NCBI GenBank assembly: GCA_937934295.1
Contig: CALHAI010000006.1
Coordinates: forward strand, 1-64,000
DNA: 64,000 nucleotides
Source of the DNA: an uncultured Blastocatellia bacterium
Lineage (GTDB): Bacteria; Acidobacteriota; Blastocatellia; HR10
Direction of reading: 5' to 3'
The translations under genes and the position numbers were made by a program. Numbering within the stretch: position 1 is the stretch's first letter; each line of letters starts with the position of its first letter. Of this stretch, positions 29,001 to 36,559 are shown piece after piece. The notes below the pieces were generated by a model, which worked only from the letters and a program-made list of their open reading frames with translations, was not told where the DNA came from and did not search any database.

Positions 29001-29240
29001 AACACAGTGATCCTCACGGCCTTGAAGAAGGCCGAGGATGCCGATGCGTGGATCCTTCGATTTTACGAATTCGGCGGGAAAGCCGCCAATGTGAGGATCG
29101 CGCTTCCGAAGCCGCCAAAGGCCGCCCATGAGGTCAATCTCATGGAGCGAGAGATCGCTCCTCTTATGGTGAGCGAACAGGAAGTGACCGTTCCGACGAA
29201 GCCTTATGAGATCAAGACCGTGCGGATCGAATTTCGATGA
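26052..29240 (+). CDS. Exported GH38 alpha-mannosidase
   Basis: A 1062-residue protein with a signal peptide (cleavage near LIFAQ), an N-terminal beta-sandwich, and the GH38 catalytic domain. The metal-binding motif GNSHIDLAWLWPW starts near residue 260, and the nucleophile region GWNPDAFGYNW near 371 contains the catalytic Asp. The middle and C-terminal mannosidase domains follow (for example KVLFNQFHDILPGSS). GH38 enzymes remove alpha-linked mannose and need a divalent metal. The signal peptide places it in the periplasm or outside. The stop overlaps the next gene as ATGA. Confidence 0.9.
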   Translation: MTMVQKRWKCAFLTVITLASLFPGHPRLIFAQSIDRAAIFNRLEAATILPLSPWRFKEGSVLRGEAVDLDDSTWTLFPVGGEWSTGPAWFRYRVTLPPMVGGYDIRGARLHLRIRIVGENPVHLTVFFNGEKRAEGNDLDPIVLTESARPGDTFVIAVRADVPGGRTWMRAGQLEVEAPPSRPDPRTFLQECRVAETLLNVRKNDRSRWEHYLEAALQRLDLDALDRGDQQTFDRSLREAREALAPILPMLREFSIRAVGNSHIDLAWLWPWTETVEIVRDTFSTVLQLMEEFPEFTFTHGAAQTYAWMEEKYPKLFEQIRQRVREGRWEIVGGVWVESDMNLPHGESLVRQFLHGTRYFKEKFGAEIRVGWNPDAFGYNWQLPQILKKSGMDFFVTQKIFWNEVTRFPYRLFWWEAPNGSRVLTYFPNHYGNPIEPVPMAKDLADYAAATGHREYMHLYGVGDHGGGPTRSMLETAARWRSAGAIYPRLFFGTVHEFFERAMAELPRLNPPVWRDELYLETHRGTYTSQATTKRNNRQSEILLLNAEKFASLAQLFGHAYPQSDLDMAWKKVLFNQFHDILPGSSIAAVYRDADRDYAEVRRIGREVLHDAVRELADRIHTKGPGLPLIVFNPLSWTRTDVVEAVLTFPDPVWEVEVRDPRGQRLIAETIERDPQTNRVRIRFIAEDVPSLGYKVFRVIPTTRRPPLRSSLSVNGLTLENEFLRVTVDARSGCLTSLYDKVARREILDDSRCGNLLQTFFDKPSVYDAWNIDANFEEKKWELRQAEEVKVLETGPTRAVIRVVKKFQNSTFTQDLILYPKIPRLECQMDVDWREKHILLKVAFPVSVHSPKATFEIPFGAIQRPTTRRTPEEQAKFEVPALFWADLSDGTYGVSVLNDSKYGYDVRDNVIRLTLLRSPAYPDPHADEGRHRFTYAVYPHAGDWVQGGVVQRGYELNYPLIPYPTTGHSGSLPPIHAFLRMEPNTVILTALKKAEDADAWILRFYEFGGKAANVRIALPKPPKAAHEVNLMEREIAPLMVSEQEVTVPTKPYEIKTVRIEFR

Positions 29241-30607
29241 GGACAATGGAGATGGCAAACCGCGAAAGAGGAGGCCCGCGGTGGTCCTGTCTGATTCACG
29301 CGGGGCTTTTGAGCATCGGAGGATTTCTGCTCCAGGGATCCCTCTCGCGCGTTCCTGCGCAGGTTCTTCTTGAGCGCTCTTTCCACGTGGGTGTGGAATC
29401 AGAAGTTCTGGCCGAGTTGCAGGCCAAAGCCCCCGGAGCCCGTTGGAGCGAAAGAGGACGCGAAGCCGCCGTGCTCACTATCTGGTTGGATGAGCGCTAT
29501 CATCACGACGTCATCCTCTTCGCCGGAGAAGCCCCTTTCCGCTATTCCCTTCATCTGGGGAGAGTACGCCCGGGGACGCATACGATCCGCGTGCTCTGGA
29601 ATCGCGCGCGCTCCGCACCGCGGGTTTCCACGCCCGTCATCGAGGATCTCGCCTTGCATCCGGTGAGTCGCACCGATCCCGAGTTCTTCCCGCTTGCGCA
29701 CTCGCCCATCCTCTACGCGCGCCCGAACAGCATCGGGAGGTTCACGGATATCCCCCTCCTCATGTGGTACGAGATGAGGCGGGAGCGCGAGACGCTCACG
29801 ATTCGCTACAGCGTCATCTTCAGTAACGAAGACGGGGGGACGGAGACGAGCGCTCTCATGGCTCGATGGGGGCGAGCGACCGACATCGAATGGGTCTACG
29901 AAGTGACGGTCACCCCGGAGGGGCACGTCCTCGACGCTCATTATCAAGGCACGCGCCATCGGACGCGCCGCTTTCGCGGACGGCGAGAGGGTGACCATCC
30001 GCTCCTTTTCGTCGTCTCTGACAACAACAACTTCTCGGATCGCGGACGCTCGCCCATGCGGTTCGCGCTTCGCCCCATCCCCTTCGACACGAGCGCGGTC
30101 GCGCGCGAGGAGTTGATGGATCAACACCCCTGGACGTACCGCATCATGACCGAGGAATTGCAGCGAGAGGGCAAAGTGAGCGCGACGCTCCGCGTCGGTC
30201 AGAGCATCCTGGATCCCCGTCGTTATCTGTACATCGAGATCGTGTCGGAGCAGCGCGATGCGGTCGCGAGCCTCGCCGTGAAACGTACGGGAGATCAGAA
30301 ATGGTATACGTCGGACCTCGGTCTGATCGCTTTCACGCTCGAACGAAGCGGCTTCCTCCGCACGACGGTTCCCCTGCCAGAGGGAACGGCGGCATCGCAA
30401 ATCGAGCGGATTCTCCTTCGATGCGCTGCGCTCGTGGACCCTCGAGCGCAGCGCGCCGATGAGCGATGGGCACAAGCGGGATGCTTCGTTCGAGGATTGC
30501 GGAAGGTGTTCTTCCTGGATCCGGACTTTCGTCCGGGCCCTACCCTGCCGATTCGAATGGACTCCATCCACCTTCGAGTCGGCGAGATGGTGGAGATCTG
30601 GCCATGA
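29237..30607 (+). CDS. Unknown exported protein coupled to the alpha-mannosidase
   Basis: A 456-residue protein that I do not recognise. A basic N-terminus followed by a hydrophobic stretch (HAGLLSIGGFLLQG) suggests a signal peptide or membrane anchor. The rest looks beta-rich, with many Arg and aromatic residues (LLMWYEMRRERETLTIRYSV, then FVVSDNNNFSDRG) and no known catalytic signature that I can name. It overlaps the mannosidase by four bases before and the dehydrogenase by four bases after, so the three proteins are made together. A carbohydrate-binding or accessory role in glycan handling is a guess from context. Confidence 0.7.
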   Translation: MRTMEMANRERGGPRWSCLIHAGLLSIGGFLLQGSLSRVPAQVLLERSFHVGVESEVLAELQAKAPGARWSERGREAAVLTIWLDERYHHDVILFAGEAPFRYSLHLGRVRPGTHTIRVLWNRARSAPRVSTPVIEDLALHPVSRTDPEFFPLAHSPILYARPNSIGRFTDIPLLMWYEMRRERETLTIRYSVIFSNEDGGTETSALMARWGRATDIEWVYEVTVTPEGHVLDAHYQGTRHRTRRFRGRREGDHPLLFVVSDNNNFSDRGRSPMRFALRPIPFDTSAVAREELMDQHPWTYRIMTEELQREGKVSATLRVGQSILDPRRYLYIEIVSEQRDAVASLAVKRTGDQKWYTSDLGLIAFTLERSGFLRTTVPLPEGTAASQIERILLRCAALVDPRAQRADERWAQAGCFVRGLRKVFFLDPDFRPGPTLPIRMDSIHLRVGEMVEIWP

Positions 30608-31626
30608 GAGAGACGATGCGAGCCGTGGTCTTTTGTGGTGAAGGGGAGTGGAGGATTGAATCTCACCCTCCACCGCAACTTCACACCGAAGGCGATGTCC
30701 TCCTGAAGGTGGAGCGCGCGAGCATTTGCGGGACTGATCTTCACATCCTCTCGGTTCCGCCCGGGCATCCGGCCACGCCCGGGACGATCCTCGGCCACGA
30801 GTATGTCGCGACGGTGGTCGAGGTCGGCTCCGGCGTGCACCATCTCCGCTCAGGGGATCGTGTGGTGGTTGATCCAAACATCACCTGCGGGATCTGCGCG
30901 TATTGCCGATTGGGCCTCTCGAACATGTGCGAGAACATGACCACGTTGGGGATCTTCCGGCATGGCGGATTAGCGGAATGGAACGTCGCTCCAGCGAAAG
31001 CCGTGCATAAGATCAGTTCGCAGGTCCCCTTAGATCGCGCGACGCTCGCCGAACCCTTCTCCTGCGTGCTTCATTCGTTTGAGAGGTCGGCCTTCGTTCC
31101 GGGGGAGAGCGTCGCCATCCTTGGGGCGGGACCCATTGGGCTCATGTTTTTGATGCTTTATAAGGCTGCTGGAGCTTATCCGATCTGCGTGGTCGAACCC
31201 GTTGAGTTTCGCCGTCATATGGCCGAAAGTTTGGGTGCCGACGCCGCGCTTGATCCCAGTGTCCATGATGTCCCTCGGGAGATTAAGGAGCGAACCCGTT
31301 TGGGCGCCGACATCGTCATTGACGCTGTGGGGACGCTCTTGCCGGAAGCCATTCGGCTGGTGCGGCGTGGGGGGCGCATCGTTCTCTTCGGCATGAACGT
31401 ACACGCGGCGCGCGAGCTGAATCAGTATGAAGCCACGCGCTCCGAGATCACCATCTTGGGATCGTACATCCAACGCACGGCCTTTCCGAAAGTCGTGCAC
31501 ATATTGGAGGCAGGGCTCCTGCCGCTCGAGCAATTGGTGACCCACCGTGTGGAACTAGAGGCGATCGGTGAAGGCTTTCGACTTTTGCGCGCGGGCGAAG
31601 CCGTCAAAGTCACCGTGATCCCTTAA
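30604..31626 (+). CDS. Zinc-dependent medium-chain dehydrogenase, sorbitol/threonine-dehydrogenase type
   Basis: A 340-residue MDR enzyme. The catalytic zinc site is visible as Cys in ICGTDLH and GHEY near residue 60. The structural zinc loop has four Cys in TCGICAYCRLGLSNMC. The NAD-binding motif is LGAGPIGLMF. It should oxidise a secondary alcohol of a sugar or cyclitol with NAD(P). The start overlaps the previous stop as ATGA; a second ATG lies at 30616. The window holds inositol genes but no Gfo/Idh-type IolG, so this enzyme is a candidate for the first oxidation or for scyllo-inosose oxidation as in the Thermotoga pathway. That role is inferred. Confidence 0.85.
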   Translation: MRETMRAVVFCGEGEWRIESHPPPQLHTEGDVLLKVERASICGTDLHILSVPPGHPATPGTILGHEYVATVVEVGSGVHHLRSGDRVVVDPNITCGICAYCRLGLSNMCENMTTLGIFRHGGLAEWNVAPAKAVHKISSQVPLDRATLAEPFSCVLHSFERSAFVPGESVAILGAGPIGLMFLMLYKAAGAYPICVVEPVEFRRHMAESLGADAALDPSVHDVPREIKERTRLGADIVIDAVGTLLPEAIRLVRRGGRIVLFGMNVHAARELNQYEATRSEITILGSYIQRTAFPKVVHILEAGLLPLEQLVTHRVELEAIGEGFRLLRAGEAVKVTVIP

Positions 31627-31764
31627 TCGGGATGTGAGCGGGGATCGAAGCCCTTGCTCAAGCCCACAAGAGGCCGCGCGTTCAGCTCAGTGCTTGAACG
31701 TTTGTCGGGTGATGGAAACGCCCCGGCATCCGGCGCAAAGAGAGAGGTGATGTCTCCTTCATAA

Positions 31765-31789
31765 GGGGACGCACCCGCCGAATGTCCCC
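31765..31789 (+). other. Hairpin in the 197-base gap before the ABC transporter
   Basis: GGGGAC (31765-31770) and GTCCCC (31784-31789) form an exact 6-bp stem with a 13-base loop. The rest of 31627-31823 shows no good promoter and no open frame of note; GGAGG before the ATG at 31824 is the ribosome site. Confidence 0.3.
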
Positions 31790-31823
31790 GTGGATGTGAA
31801 GGGATCTCCGTTCGGAGGCCGTT

Positions 31824-33326
31824 ATGGAGGCCTTACTGCGACTTGAAGGCATCACGAAGACCTTCGGCGGGATCGTCGCCCTGGACGATGTGGATTTCGA
31901 GGTGCAGGCAGGCGAAGTTCACGCGCTCATCGGAGAGAATGGAGCGGGGAAATCCACGCTCATGAGGATCGCGATGGGCGTTCACTCAGCCGATCGAGGC
32001 CGCCTCTTGTGGAAGGGGCGCGTGGTGAAACTTCAGACGCCACGCGATGCGCATCGCTTGGGCATTCGTATGGTGCATCAGGAGCTGATGCTCATCCCCC
32101 AATTGAGCGTCGGGGAGAACATCTTCCTCGGATGCCCGCCGAGCCGACGGGCAGTCTTCTCCTGGGTTCGGTGGAACGACATGTATGAACGCGCGCGCCA
32201 GCTCCTCCAAGGATTGGGTCACGATCTCGACCCTCGGCGTCCGGTGAGCGAACTGAGCGTCGCCGAGCAGCAATTGGTCGAAATCGCCCGGGCGCTCGCT
32301 TTCGAGGCTGAGCTCTTGATCTTGGACGAGCCGACCTCTCCGCTTTCGGAGCACGAGACAGAGCGTCTGTTTCAGACGATCGCGCGCCTGAAAGCGCGCG
32401 GCCTGAGCGTCATTTACATCACGCATCGGATGCGCGAGCTCTACCAGATCGCCGATCGCGTGACAGTCTTGCGCGACGGCCGGCGTATTCTGACTGCGCC
32501 GATCTCGGAAACGAGCCCGGAAGAGCTGGTGCGCGCGATGGTCGGTCGGGAATTGAAGGACTACTTCCCCGAGCGCGAATCTCGCGCAAGAGGCGCTCCG
32601 ATCCTTCGCGTCGAGGGCTTGACGGCGCCAGGGAGGTTCTCCGACATCACCTTCACCATCCATCGCGGAGAGATCGTGGGCCTGGCGGGGCTCGTCGGCG
32701 CGGGCCGGACCGAGCTTGTGGAGGCCCTCTTCGGTGCGCGAGAATACACATCGGGGAAGATCTTCATCGAGGATTGTCCGGTGACGATCCGAACCCCCGC
32801 TGATGCCATACGACATGGGCTGGCGCTGGTGACTGATGATCGAAAGGCGAAGGGGCTCATCCCCATGGCTTCCGTCCGGGTCAACGTCATCCTGCCCGTT
32901 CAAGCACGAGTCGCTCACCTCGGCATCCTGGTAAACGCACGTGCGGAGCGGCACATCACCGAACGCCTCCTCCGCGAGCTGCGGGTGAAGACGCCGAGCG
33001 CCGATCACCCGGTCATGGTCTTGAGCGGAGGGAATCAGCAGAAGGTCGTCCTCGCGCGTTGGCTTGCGGTGCATCCGCGCGTCTTTCTCATGGATGAGCC
33101 CACGCGGGGCATTGATGTCGGCGCGAAAATGGAGATCTACGAGCTGATTCGGCGATTGGCGGCGCAAGGGACGGCGATCCTCCTGGTCTCCTCGGAGCTT
33201 GAGGAGCTTCGACACCTGGCTGATCGCATCCTCGTCATGCACCGCGGGCGGATCGTCGGAGAGCTCCAGCGAGAGGAAGCCACCGACGATCGCATCCTTT
33301 ATCTCGCCACGGGAGGAGAAGGATGA
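31824..33326 (+). CDS. Sugar ABC transporter ATP-binding protein, RbsA/XylG type
   Basis: A 500-residue protein with two fused ABC domains. The first has Walker A GENGAGKST, signature LSVAEQQLVEIARA and Walker B LLILDEPTS. The second has a degenerate Walker A (GLVGAGRTEL), an intact signature LSGGNQQKVVLARW and Walker B VFLMDEPTRGID. This unequal pair is the rule for ribose/xylose/inositol importers of the CUT2 group. It powers uptake with the permease encoded next (4-base overlap) and probably with the binding protein at 35591. Inositol is the likely ligand given iol genes on both sides, but ribose-type ligands cannot be excluded. Confidence 0.9.
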   Translation: MEALLRLEGITKTFGGIVALDDVDFEVQAGEVHALIGENGAGKSTLMRIAMGVHSADRGRLLWKGRVVKLQTPRDAHRLGIRMVHQELMLIPQLSVGENIFLGCPPSRRAVFSWVRWNDMYERARQLLQGLGHDLDPRRPVSELSVAEQQLVEIARALAFEAELLILDEPTSPLSEHETERLFQTIARLKARGLSVIYITHRMRELYQIADRVTVLRDGRRILTAPISETSPEELVRAMVGRELKDYFPERESRARGAPILRVEGLTAPGRFSDITFTIHRGEIVGLAGLVGAGRTELVEALFGAREYTSGKIFIEDCPVTIRTPADAIRHGLALVTDDRKAKGLIPMASVRVNVILPVQARVAHLGILVNARAERHITERLLRELRVKTPSADHPVMVLSGGNQQKVVLARWLAVHPRVFLMDEPTRGIDVGAKMEIYELIRRLAAQGTAILLVSSELEELRHLADRILVMHRGRIVGELQREEATDDRILYLATGGEG

Positions 33327-34336
33327 CTCGCGAGACATCATCGGCGATGGCGGACGTTGGTCGAATCCTTCGGCCCGATCTGCTCCTCCCACTGCTGCGA
33401 CGATTCGGCCCTCTTCTGGCGCTGCTGCTGATGAGTGGGGCCCTCGCCATGCTCTCCCCGCACTTCCTCACCTTCGAGAATGTGCTCAACGTCTTCCGAC
33501 AGTCGGCCGTTAATGCGCTGCTCGCCCTCGGGCAATTGCTCGTCATCATCACAGCGGGGATCGACCTCTCGGTGGGCTCTGTCCTAGGACTCTGCTGTGT
33601 CCTGGCCGCTCTGTTCCTCAAGGCTGGTGTGCCGGCATCCGTCGCCATCGCGGCGACGCTCGCCCTAGGGACAGCGTTGGGGATGACCAACGGGCTGCTG
33701 TTCACGAAGCTTCGCCTTCCCCACCCATTCATTCCAACGCTGGGGATGATGAACGTCGCCCGCGGATTGGCGCTCGTGCTCTCTGGAGGATTCCCGATCT
33801 CCGAACTTCCCGAGGACTTCCGCTTTTGGGGCGCTGGCGCCCTCGGCGGTATCCCTATGCCGGTGATCATCGTCTTGGTTATCTACGCGCTGTTTCATCT
33901 CTTCCTCACGCGCACGACCGTAGGGCGCGACATCTACGCCATCGGCGGGAACAAACAGGCGGCATTGCTCTCGGGCATCCCCGTGGATCGGCGCCTCATC
34001 ACCGTCTACGCCATGAGCGGTGGTCTGGCAGCCCTGGGAGGGATCATCTTGGCCGGGCGGATGAATTCGGGATTCCCGCTCGCGGGCGTGGGCGCAGAGT
34101 TGGACGCCATCGCCGCGGTGATCATCGGTGGAGCCAGCTTCTTCGGCGGTGTGGGCACAGTCTGGGGGACGCTCGTCGGAGCCCTCATCATGGGAGTTTT
34201 GCGGAATGGATTGAATCTCCTGGATGTCTCCGCCTACTGGCAGACGACGGTCATCGGTATCGTCATCGTCATCGCGGTCTGGGTGGACGTGCTCCGACAA
34301 CGCGCCCTGGAGCGTCGCCGCGTATTGCGAAAGTGA
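33323..34336 (+). CDS. Sugar ABC transporter permease, RbsC type
   Basis: A 337-residue membrane protein with about 8-10 hydrophobic helices and the RbsC-family motifs ITAGIDLSVGSVLGL, GRDIYAIGGNKQAA and the late AVIIGGASFFGGVGTVWGT. It forms the channel of a CUT2-type importer. The start ATG overlaps the ATPase stop. Only four bases separate its stop from that of a convergent radical SAM gene, so there is no room for a separate terminator. Confidence 0.9.
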   Translation: MTRETSSAMADVGRILRPDLLLPLLRRFGPLLALLLMSGALAMLSPHFLTFENVLNVFRQSAVNALLALGQLLVIITAGIDLSVGSVLGLCCVLAALFLKAGVPASVAIAATLALGTALGMTNGLLFTKLRLPHPFIPTLGMMNVARGLALVLSGGFPISELPEDFRFWGAGALGGIPMPVIIVLVIYALFHLFLTRTTVGRDIYAIGGNKQAALLSGIPVDRRLITVYAMSGGLAALGGIILAGRMNSGFPLAGVGAELDAIAAVIIGGASFFGGVGTVWGTLVGALIMGVLRNGLNLLDVSAYWQTTVIGIVIVIAVWVDVLRQRALERRRVLRK

Positions 34337-34340
34337 GGGT

Positions 34341-35453
34341 TCACCAGAAGTGGCGCGCGAAATAGCTCATCGGGACGCCCATCAGCTGCGCCTTCAGCGA
34401 GAAGCGCAGGCTATCGTGAAGGAAGCAGATGTGCGTGCAGAAACACCGATCGCGGGCAATCGCCTCGATCTCCCGCTGCCGAATTGCCGAGTGCCAAAAG
34501 GCGGTGAAATCCATGTCGTAATCGCGCAAATTCCCCAATGGGGTGCGCAATTCGCAGGCGCGCACATCGCCGTTGAAGTCGATCACGAGCGAGGTCTCGC
34601 CAGCCGTGCACGGCATGGGCCAGGCCCTCCCGAAGGCGTAATTGGCGAACTGCACGCGGTGATGGAAGTTGAACGTCCCCACATAGATCATTCGCTTCAT
34701 CCATCGCGCCGCTACGCCGGGATCCTCGAAGGCCCGCCGTGCGTATTCCTCCTGAACGCGAGAGATCTCGCCGTAGAGTTTTCGCAGTGCATCGGGCGGG
34801 ACGCTCTTGAGCGTCGGATCCAAGGGATCGCCCCGAACGATTTGAAAATAGTGACCGTCCAGGACGCGCCGCTTCAGGAAATACTCGGCCAGGCGAATCA
34901 ACTCGCGATAATTCTCCTCGCAGATGACCGAGACGACGCCGACCCACAGTCGTCCCCGAAAGCGCTCCCGAAGCGGTTGAACGAGGGCGATCGCCTGCTC
35001 GACTTTCGCGAAGTTCCCAGGAACAGCGCGAATACGATCGTGGGTCGCCGCGAGCCCGTCCACGGAGAAGTTCAGATAGACCGTCAGGGCCTCGTTCTCC
35101 TCCAGGATGCGCTCGACGAAGGCGCGCGAGCGCTTCGGTTTCAACCCATTCGTCGGGAAGTTCAAGCTCGCGATCCCGTTGTTTCGGGAGAAGAGTGCGA
35201 CGATCTCCGGAAGGTCCTCTCGCAACGTGGGCTCCCCCCCACTCAACAGCAACTGTTGGAAGTGAGGCATTGTGCGCGAGAGGCGTTCCAATTCTGAGAA
35301 GGTCAAATCTCCTTCCTGGTTCAACGCCGACCAGTAAAAGCACGTACGACATTTCGCATTGCATCGAGAGGTCACAAAGAGGATCACTGTGTGCAAGCGC
35401 TTCTCTTGCGGCAGACGGCGCAGATAGCGGATGAAGGCTCCGACCTGAGACAC
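34341..35453 (-). CDS. Radical SAM protein with SPASM-like C-terminus
   Basis: A 370-residue enzyme. CNAKCRTC (Cys31, 35, 38) binds the radical SAM 4Fe-4S cluster, and LLSGGEPTLR is the SAM-binding GGE motif. The C-terminal third has further Cys (PMPCTAGE, RACEL, CFCTHICF) that fit a SPASM/twitch auxiliary cluster. Such enzymes modify peptides, proteins or small molecules by radical chemistry; no precursor peptide is evident nearby. I chose the GTG at 35453, which has GGAAGGAGGGG six to eight bases upstream and lies after a good promoter. The open frame goes back to a GTG at 35486. The gene is reversed within a sugar ABC operon. Confidence 0.8.
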   Translation of the reverse strand: MSQVGAFIRYLRRLPQEKRLHTVILFVTSRCNAKCRTCFYWSALNQEGDLTFSELERLSRTMPHFQQLLLSGGEPTLREDLPEIVALFSRNNGIASLNFPTNGLKPKRSRAFVERILEENEALTVYLNFSVDGLAATHDRIRAVPGNFAKVEQAIALVQPLRERFRGRLWVGVVSVICEENYRELIRLAEYFLKRRVLDGHYFQIVRGDPLDPTLKSVPPDALRKLYGEISRVQEEYARRAFEDPGVAARWMKRMIYVGTFNFHHRVQFANYAFGRAWPMPCTAGETSLVIDFNGDVRACELRTPLGNLRDYDMDFTAFWHSAIRQREIEAIARDRCFCTHICFLHDSLRFSLKAQLMGVPMSYFARHFW

Positions 35454-35495
35454 CTCGCCCCTCCTTCCAAGGACCTCAGGACCCACAGGCGCGTA

Positions 35496-35524
35496 AGCCT
35501 AACAGGTCACAACTGACGTGTCAA
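35496..35524 (-). promoter_or_regulatory. Promoter of the reversed radical SAM gene
   Basis: On the minus strand: TTGACA (35524-35519), 17 bases, TAGGCT (35501-35496). Transcription would start near 35489, upstream of the GGAAGGAGGGG ribosome site and the chosen GTG at 35453, which supports that start. Confidence 0.5.
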
Positions 35525-35590
35525 ACGAGCGACGCGCGCTCTTCTCCCAGAGCGCCGACTCCGATAGACTAGCCTTTCGGAGATGGAGGT

Positions 35591-36559
35591 ATGCGAGGAA
35601 CAAGCTGGTGGAACACGCGAAGAGGTCTCGCGCTCATGATGAGCGGTTTGCTCGTGGCCAGTGGCGGATGCCGGCGCACGGAGACGAGGAAGGCCTATCG
35701 CATCGCCGTCGTGACGAAAGCCTTAGACAGCGAATTCTGGCTCATGTTGAAACAAGGAGCCGAGGCTGCCGCGCGCGCGCATCCCGAGGTCGACGTCGTC
35801 GTGCTCGCCCCAGAGCGCGAGATCAACATTGATCAGCAAGTGGCCATCCTAGAGGATCAGATCCTGAAGAAGGCCTCGGCGCTCGTGGTCGCGCCGGCCG
35901 GAGCCGCCGAAGTCATCCCTGTGCTCAACAAAGCGAAGGCCGCGGGGATCCCCGTCCTCTTGGTGGATACGGACGCTCCCTGGCCGGAGAAGTTGAGCTA
36001 CATCGGGACGGACAATCGGCTCGGAGGAAAGCTCGCGGGCGAATACATCGTCCGGACGCTCGAAGGAGAGGGGAAGGTAGCCGTCATTCGTGGCATCCTG
36101 GGCGTCGCCGCCCATGAAGATCGTGTGGCCGGATTTCAAGAAGCGCTCGCCCGCGCCCCCGGCATCCGGTTAGTCACCATCCAACCGGCCAACAGCGAAC
36201 GCGCGCTCGCCATGACGGTGATGGAGAATATTCTGACCTCACATCCGGACATCCGAGCCGTCTTCGCGACGAACGATCAGATGGCACTGGGAGCTATGGA
36301 GGCCATCGCCGCTCGGAACTTGACGGGGAAGATCATCCTCGTCGGATTCGATGCGACGCGAGAAGCCGTCCGCGCCGTCAAGGCCGGACAGATGCATGCC
36401 GTCGTCGCCCAGCATCCGTTCGAGATGGGCCGACGCGCTGTCGAGGCGGCCATCAAGGTCCTTCGCGGGGAGCCCATCGAGAGGCGCATAGACACAGGCA
36501 CGACGCTCGTCACGCGCGAGAACGCGGAGGGGTTCTTACGAGAAGGGGGAACGCCATGA
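35591..36559 (+). CDS. Sugar ABC transporter substrate-binding lipoprotein, RbsB type
   Basis: A 322-residue protein with a lipoprotein signal (LLVASGGC lipobox, Cys near residue 27) and a periplasmic-binding-protein fold of the RbsB group. Typical segments are KASALVVAPAGAAEVIP, VDTDAPWPEKLSYIGTDN, FATNDQMALGAMEA and LVGFDATREA. It would capture the sugar and hand it to the RbsC-type permease. The ATPase and permease genes lie 1.3 kb upstream, separated by the reversed radical SAM gene. Its stop overlaps the iolE-like gene as ATGA, which ties the transporter to inositol metabolism. Confidence 0.88.
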   Translation: MRGTSWWNTRRGLALMMSGLLVASGGCRRTETRKAYRIAVVTKALDSEFWLMLKQGAEAAARAHPEVDVVVLAPEREINIDQQVAILEDQILKKASALVVAPAGAAEVIPVLNKAKAAGIPVLLVDTDAPWPEKLSYIGTDNRLGGKLAGEYIVRTLEGEGKVAVIRGILGVAAHEDRVAGFQEALARAPGIRLVTIQPANSERALAMTVMENILTSHPDIRAVFATNDQMALGAMEAIAARNLTGKIILVGFDATREAVRAVKAGQMHAVVAQHPFEMGRRAVEAAIKVLRGEPIERRIDTGTTLVTRENAEGFLREGGTP

